Assembly (NCBI GenBank): GCA_036720245.1
Contig: DAIMNI010000071.1
Coordinates: 1-10,172, forward strand
Source: JAAZMA01 sp036720245
GTDB lineage: Bacteria; Bacillota; Clostridia; Tissierellales; Tepidimicrobiaceae
DNA: 10,172 nucleotides
Reading direction: 5' to 3'
The notes under the pieces are model-generated. The model had not been told where the DNA came from. It saw nothing but the letters and a program-made list of their open reading frames with translations, and searched no databases. This document shows, one piece after another, positions 7,736 through 10,172 of this stretch. The translations under genes and the position numbers were made by a program. Every line of letters begins with the position of its first letter. The stretch's first letter is position 1.

Positions 7736-7782
7736 TATTTATATAGAATATATTATATATAGGGAAATTGGGAGGTGAAAAA

Positions 7783-8127
7783 ATGACAGATTGTATATTT
7801 TGCAAAATTGCACAAGGTGAAATACCATCAGATATTGTTTATGAGGATGATAAGATTATAGCATTTAAAGACTTAAACCCTCAATCTCCTATGCATATTT
7901 TGGTAATACCTAAAAAACATATAGAATCTACAAATTATATAGATGAAGAAAATTCTTATATAATAGGACATATATTTGTAGTAATAAACAAATTAGTAAA
8001 GGAATTTGGGGTAGACGAGGAAGGCTATAGAATTGTAAGCAATTGTGGAGAAAATGGTGGACAGACAGTACCCCATATTCACTTTCATCTATTAGCAGGT
8101 CGTCAACTTTTATGGCCACCAGGCTAA
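7783..8127 (+). CDS. HIT (histidine triad) family nucleotide-binding protein, HinT-like
   Basis: Small cytosolic HIT protein of 114 aa, the usual size for HinT-type nucleoside phosphoramidases, which hydrolyse AMP-linked substrates. It begins TDCIFCKIAQGEIPS, with a Cys-x-x-Cys pair at 4 and 7 typical of zinc-carrying members. MHILVIPKKHI (37-47) forms the nucleotide pocket. The triad HIHFH has His98, His100 and His102, followed by LLAGRQLLWPPG. The ATG is chosen because GGGAGGTG (7770-7777) lies five bases ahead; an in-frame TTG at 7768 would start just before that site. It lies 47 AT-rich bases after mtaB and 107 before rpsU. Co-transcription with mtaB is likely, as no clear terminator or convincing promoter lies between them. 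The physiological substrate is unknown. Confidence 0.95.
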   Translation: MTDCIFCKIAQGEIPSDIVYEDDKIIAFKDLNPQSPMHILVIPKKHIESTNYIDEENSYIIGHIFVVINKLVKEFGVDEEGYRIVSNCGENGGQTVPHIHFHLLAGRQLLWPPG

Positions 8128-8134
8128 ATTGTAG

Positions 8135-8163
8135 TTGATAAAAATCTCTTTATAATGTATAAT
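8135..8163 (+). promoter_or_regulatory. Near-consensus sigma-A promoter for rpsU
   Basis: TTGATA (8135-8140, five of six), a 17-base spacer and TATAAT (8158-8163, six of six). This is the best promoter match in the window. It begins seven bases after the HIT gene stop. Transcription should start near 8170, giving a leader of about 65 bases before rpsU. It suits a ribosomal protein gene. Confidence 0.85.
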
Positions 8164-8168
8164 CTATT

Positions 8169-8234
8169 AGTGTCCAGTTCCACTTACCATAGATAGTATG
8201 CTAGCTCTTGTATTGAAAGAGGGGAGGGAGAATA
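8169..8234 (+). promoter_or_regulatory. rpsU 5' leader with short possible hairpins
   Basis: Non-coding leader between the predicted transcription start and the rpsU ATG. It ends in a very strong ribosome binding site, GGGGAGGGAG (8221-8230). Three short inverted repeats follow one another: AGTG/CACT (8169-8172 and 8181-8184), CATA/TATG (8188-8191 and 8197-8200) and CTCTT/AAGAG (8205-8209 and 8217-8221), the last touching the ribosome binding site. Each is short and could arise by chance. The region is less AT-rich than other spacers here. A regulatory role is inference only. Confidence 0.4.
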
Positions 8235-8414
8235 ATGTCGGAAATAAAAGTTAGAGATAATGAATCTCTTGATGATGCACTTAAAAGATTTAAAAGACAA
8301 TGTGCACGTTCAGGTGTTCTTTATGAATATAGAAAGAGAGAACATTATGAAAAACCAAGCGTAAAAAAGAAAAAGAAATCTGAGGCAGCTAGAAGAAAGA
8401 AAAATAGGTATTAA
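8235..8414 (+). CDS. rpsU: Small-subunit ribosomal protein bS21
   Basis: Basic protein of the 30S subunit, near the 3' end of 16S rRNA, involved in translation initiation. It has 59 aa against 57 in B. subtilis. It shows the family pattern throughout: VRDNESLDDALKRFKR (6-21), CARSGVLYEYRKREHYEKPS (23-42), then a Lys/Arg-rich tail with KKKKKSEAARRKK. The ATG lies four bases after a strong GGGGAGGGAG site. It is easy to miss because it is so short. It has its own near-consensus promoter and leader, and is followed after 17 bases by the yqeY-type gene, the same order as rpsU-yqeY in B. subtilis. Confidence 0.97.
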   Translation: MSEIKVRDNESLDDALKRFKRQCARSGVLYEYRKREHYEKPSVKKKKKSEAARRKKNRY

Positions 8415-8431
8415 AAAAAGAAGGTGTAAAT

Positions 8432-8878
8432 ATGTCCCTTAAAGAGAAACTTATGGAGGATTTGAAAACTTCTATGAAAAGCAAAGATTCCATTAGAAAA
8501 AATACTATTACTATGGTTAGAGCAGCTATAAAGCAAAAAGAAGTCGATGAAAGAATCGNNNNNNNNNNAGATGAAGATATAGTAGAAATAATTTCAAAGC
8601 AATTTAAAGAAAAGAAAAATGTAATCGAAGACTTTAAAAAAGGAGAACGACAAGATTTAGTGGAATTAACTGAAAAAGAAATGGAAATCTTATTAGAATA
8701 TTTACCTAAGCAATTAACTGAAGTAGAAATTGAAAAAATAGTTAGAGAAACTATAGAAGAAGTGGAAGCTAAATCTATGAAGGATATAGGAATTATAATG
8801 AAATCTGTAATGCCTAAGGTTAAGGGCAGAGCAGATGGAAATTCTGTTAATAAAATAGCAAGAAAAATATTGGGATAA
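8432..8878 (+). CDS. yqeY: GatB/YqeY domain protein (YqeY), interrupted by assembly gap
   Basis: Small cytosolic protein with the YqeY domain, which resembles the tail domain of GatB, the tRNA amidotransferase subunit. The exact role of free-standing YqeY is not settled; a link to tRNA or translation is inferred from the domain and from its place beside rpsU. The frame gives 148 aa, the same length as B. subtilis YqeY. Recognisable parts are SLKEKLMEDLKTSMKSKD at the start, a helical middle, LLEYLPKQLTE (about 89-99) and the C-terminal VMPKVKGRADGNSVNKIARK. Ten Ns (8559-8568) hide about four residues (43-46). The frame stays open across them, so the gap size is consistent with an intact gene but unproven. 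The ribosome binding site is AAGGTG (8421-8426). A strong terminator overlaps the stop codon. Confidence 0.93.
   Translation: MSLKEKLMEDLKTSMKSKDSIRKNTITMVRAAIKQKEVDERIXXXXDEDIVEIISKQFKEKKNVIEDFKKGERQDLVELTEKEMEILLEYLPKQLTEVEIEKIVRETIEEVEAKSMKDIGIIMKSVMPKVKGRADGNSVNKIARKILG
8559..8568. other. Assembly gap (10 Ns) within yqeY
   Basis: A run of exactly ten undetermined bases. It sits in a helical, probably variable part of YqeY. Ten may be a true estimate or a placeholder. The flanking reading frame agrees with ten, and also with any length differing from it by a multiple of three. Confidence 0.98.
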
Positions 8879-8900
8879 ACCTGGGGCGACCCAGGTTTTT
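8877..8900 (+). terminator. Strong intrinsic terminator after yqeY
   Basis: Stem CCTGGG (8880-8885) and CCCAGG (8890-8895) closed by the GNRA-type tetraloop GCGA, extended by AAA/TTT pairs and followed by TTTTT (8896-8900). It begins at the yqeY stop codon and should end the rpsU-yqeY unit. Confidence 0.92.
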
Positions 8901-8918
8901 ATTATGGGAAAATATTTA

Positions 8919-8947
8919 TTGTATTTAAACCATTTTATCAATATAAT
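8919..8947 (+). promoter_or_regulatory. Probable sigma-A promoter ahead of the NfeD-family gene
   Basis: Perfect -10 TATAAT (8942-8947) with a 17-base spacer from a weak -35 TTGTAT (8919-8924, three of six). It lies between the yqeY terminator and the ribosome binding site of the next gene. The short distance from -10 to the start codon (about 21 bases) implies a very short leader. Confidence 0.6.
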
Positions 8948-8968
8948 AGATGTAGGGAGGTGAAATTA

Positions 8969-10172
8969 TTGAAAAGAGCTGGAACTCTTATATTAGTGTT
9001 AATTATTCTTTTATTTAGTGTAGGTGTATTTGCAGAGGAAAAAGGGGATGTATATGTAATCCCTATAAAAGGTGAAATCAATAAGGCTAGTTATAATTAT
9101 TTAAATTCTACTTTAAAGGAGACCGTAAAGAAATCTCCAACAGCAATTATATTTGAAATTGACACCTATGGTGGCCTTATTGATGAAGCAGAAAAGATAA
9201 AAAATCTAATAATTGATTTAAAAGTCCCTACTATATCCTTTGTCAATACAAAGGCTGAATCGGCAGGGGTATTAATTACTATTTCATCTGAGAAAGTAGT
9301 TATGGCTAAATCATCTACTATTGGTTCAGCAGAAACCATACCCAATACAGAAAAGATACTGTCCATGTGGAAAAGTTTACTAAGAGATGTGGCACAATAT
9401 AGGGGAAGAGATGCCAAAATAATTGAAGGCATGGCAGACAAAAATATTTATGGAAAACTTATAAATTTAACAGGTAATGAAGCCCTAGAGGAGGGGGTTT
9501 GTGATTTAATATCTAATGATTATAGAGAGATGCTTGAATATTTTAATATACCCTATAATAATGTGGTAAAATTAGAGGAAAACTTAGAATTAAAATTGGC
9601 AAGGACTCTCGCAAATCCTTATATGGGTACTTTATTATTGACTATAGGGTTTATAGGTATGGTTATTGAAATATTTACTCCAGGTTTTGGAGTTGGAGGC
9701 ACAATTAGTATAATAGCTTTTGGGCTTTTCTTTGGGGGAAATATAATTGCAGGACATTCCCAGTGGACTTCCCTTATAGTATTTGTTACAGGCTTGATAT
9801 TATTAGTAATTGAGGCTATAATACCAGGTTTTGGCCTACCTGGTATATCTGGTATAATATTAGTATTAGCGGGGACAGTTTTAGCAATGGGTACAGTTAC
9901 TTCTGCACTTTTATCTTTAAGTATAGCCATTATCATTACGGCCATAATAACTATAGTATTAATAAAATTTGGACATAAAAATCAGAAATTAGCTAGTATT
10001 ATTCTAAATACTTCCCAAAAAGATAATGAGGGATACCTTAGCGCTACTACTCAAGAGGAATATTTAGATAAAAAAGGTATTAGTATATCGGAACTTCGCC
10101 CTTCAGGGGTTATTGAAATAGATGGAAGGAGAGTAGATGCTCTATCTGAAGGAGTATTTATTCCAAAAGGAT
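8969..10172 (+). CDS. NfeD-family membrane-bound serine protease (ClpP-class), TTG start, 3' end beyond window
   Basis: Long-form NfeD protein, related to B. subtilis YqeZ; 401 residues are visible, still open at the right edge. Start: TTG five bases after AGGGAGGTGA (8954-8963), giving KRAG and a hydrophobic signal segment with probable cleavage after VFA (20-22). A ClpP-class protease domain (about 27-200) has the ESAG motif with the likely nucleophile Ser98 and, by position, a candidate general-base Lys135, as in the Ser-Lys dyad of archaeal homologues. About 216-335 is membrane region, with two similar elements, EIFTPGFGVGG (234-244) and EAIIPGFGLPG (282-292). The soluble OB-fold starts at about 375 with PSGVIEIDGRRVDALSEG. 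Some tens of residues are probably missing. In relatives the next gene is a flotillin (floA/yqfA), and the pair acts in membrane organisation; this is expected but not visible here. Confidence 0.93.
   Translation, partial: MKRAGTLILVLIILLFSVGVFAEEKGDVYVIPIKGEINKASYNYLNSTLKETVKKSPTAIIFEIDTYGGLIDEAEKIKNLIIDLKVPTISFVNTKAESAGVLITISSEKVVMAKSSTIGSAETIPNTEKILSMWKSLLRDVAQYRGRDAKIIEGMADKNIYGKLINLTGNEALEEGVCDLISNDYREMLEYFNIPYNNVVKLEENLELKLARTLANPYMGTLLLTIGFIGMVIEIFTPGFGVGGTISIIAFGLFFGGNIIAGHSQWTSLIVFVTGLILLVIEAIIPGFGLPGISGIILVLAGTVLAMGTVTSALLSLSIAIIITAIITIVLIKFGHKNQKLASIILNTSQKDNEGYLSATTQEEYLDKKGISISELRPSGVIEIDGRRVDALSEGVFIPKG

Noticed and set aside
7736..7782. Possible promoter or AT-rich hairpin between mtaB and the HIT gene
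   Set aside because: Several TATA-like strings but no -35 at a proper distance and no GC-containing stem; low-complexity AT sequence explains it.
9619..9945. 108-codon open frame on the - strand opposite the NfeD-family gene
   Set aside because: Fully opposite a well-supported membrane protein; its Ile/Pro-rich composition is a mirror of the + strand Gly/Ile-rich membrane segments.
1..10172. Mobile elements, CRISPR arrays, tRNA or rRNA genes, prophage or defence genes
   Set aside because: None seen on either strand; every sizeable stretch is explained by conserved housekeeping genes.

Overview
The window looks like the chromosome of a low-GC Gram-positive anaerobe. Gene order and protein types point to Firmicutes, most likely Clostridia or Tissierellia. 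This rests on three things: strongly AT-rich DNA with AGA/ATA/TTA-type codon use, strong AGGAGG-like ribosome binding sites with several GTG and TTG starts, and a DnaK without the roughly 23-residue ATPase-domain insertion of Gram-negative DnaK. All genes are on the + strand and tightly packed. I see no mobile element, CRISPR array, rRNA or tRNA, and no stretch over 110 bases without a gene.

Positions 2-4651 hold the class I heat-shock operon hrcA-grpE-dnaK-dnaJ: the repressor, the nucleotide exchange factor, the Hsp70 chaperone and its J-domain co-chaperone. HrcA in this class binds a CIRCE operator ahead of hrcA. That region lies just outside the window, which begins one base before the hrcA start codon. 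A perfect 19-bp inverted repeat separates dnaK from dnaJ, and an intrinsic terminator follows dnaJ.

Positions 4675-8127 hold a translation-modification group with its own sigma-A-like promoter: prmA (L11 methyltransferase), rsmE (16S rRNA U1498 methyltransferase), mtaB (tRNA ms2t6A methylthiotransferase) and a small HIT-family nucleotide-binding protein. The rsmE and mtaB genes overlap by four bases.

Positions 8135-8900 hold a third unit: a near-consensus promoter, a roughly 65-nt leader, rpsU (ribosomal protein S21, 59 aa) and a yqeY-type gene, closed by a strong terminator with a GNRA loop. A 10-base run of Ns, an assembly gap, lies inside yqeY. From about 8919 a further promoter drives an NfeD-family membrane serine protease gene that runs off the right edge.

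The order closely follows the conserved Firmicutes neighbourhood (in Bacillus subtilis dnaK operon-yqeT-yqeU-yqeV ... rpsU-yqeY-yqeZ). This is core housekeeping DNA, and I found no convincing undescribed system. The points worth a second look are the transcription-unit boundaries, the rpsU leader, three TTG starts, a duplicated acidic segment in GrpE and the assembly gap.
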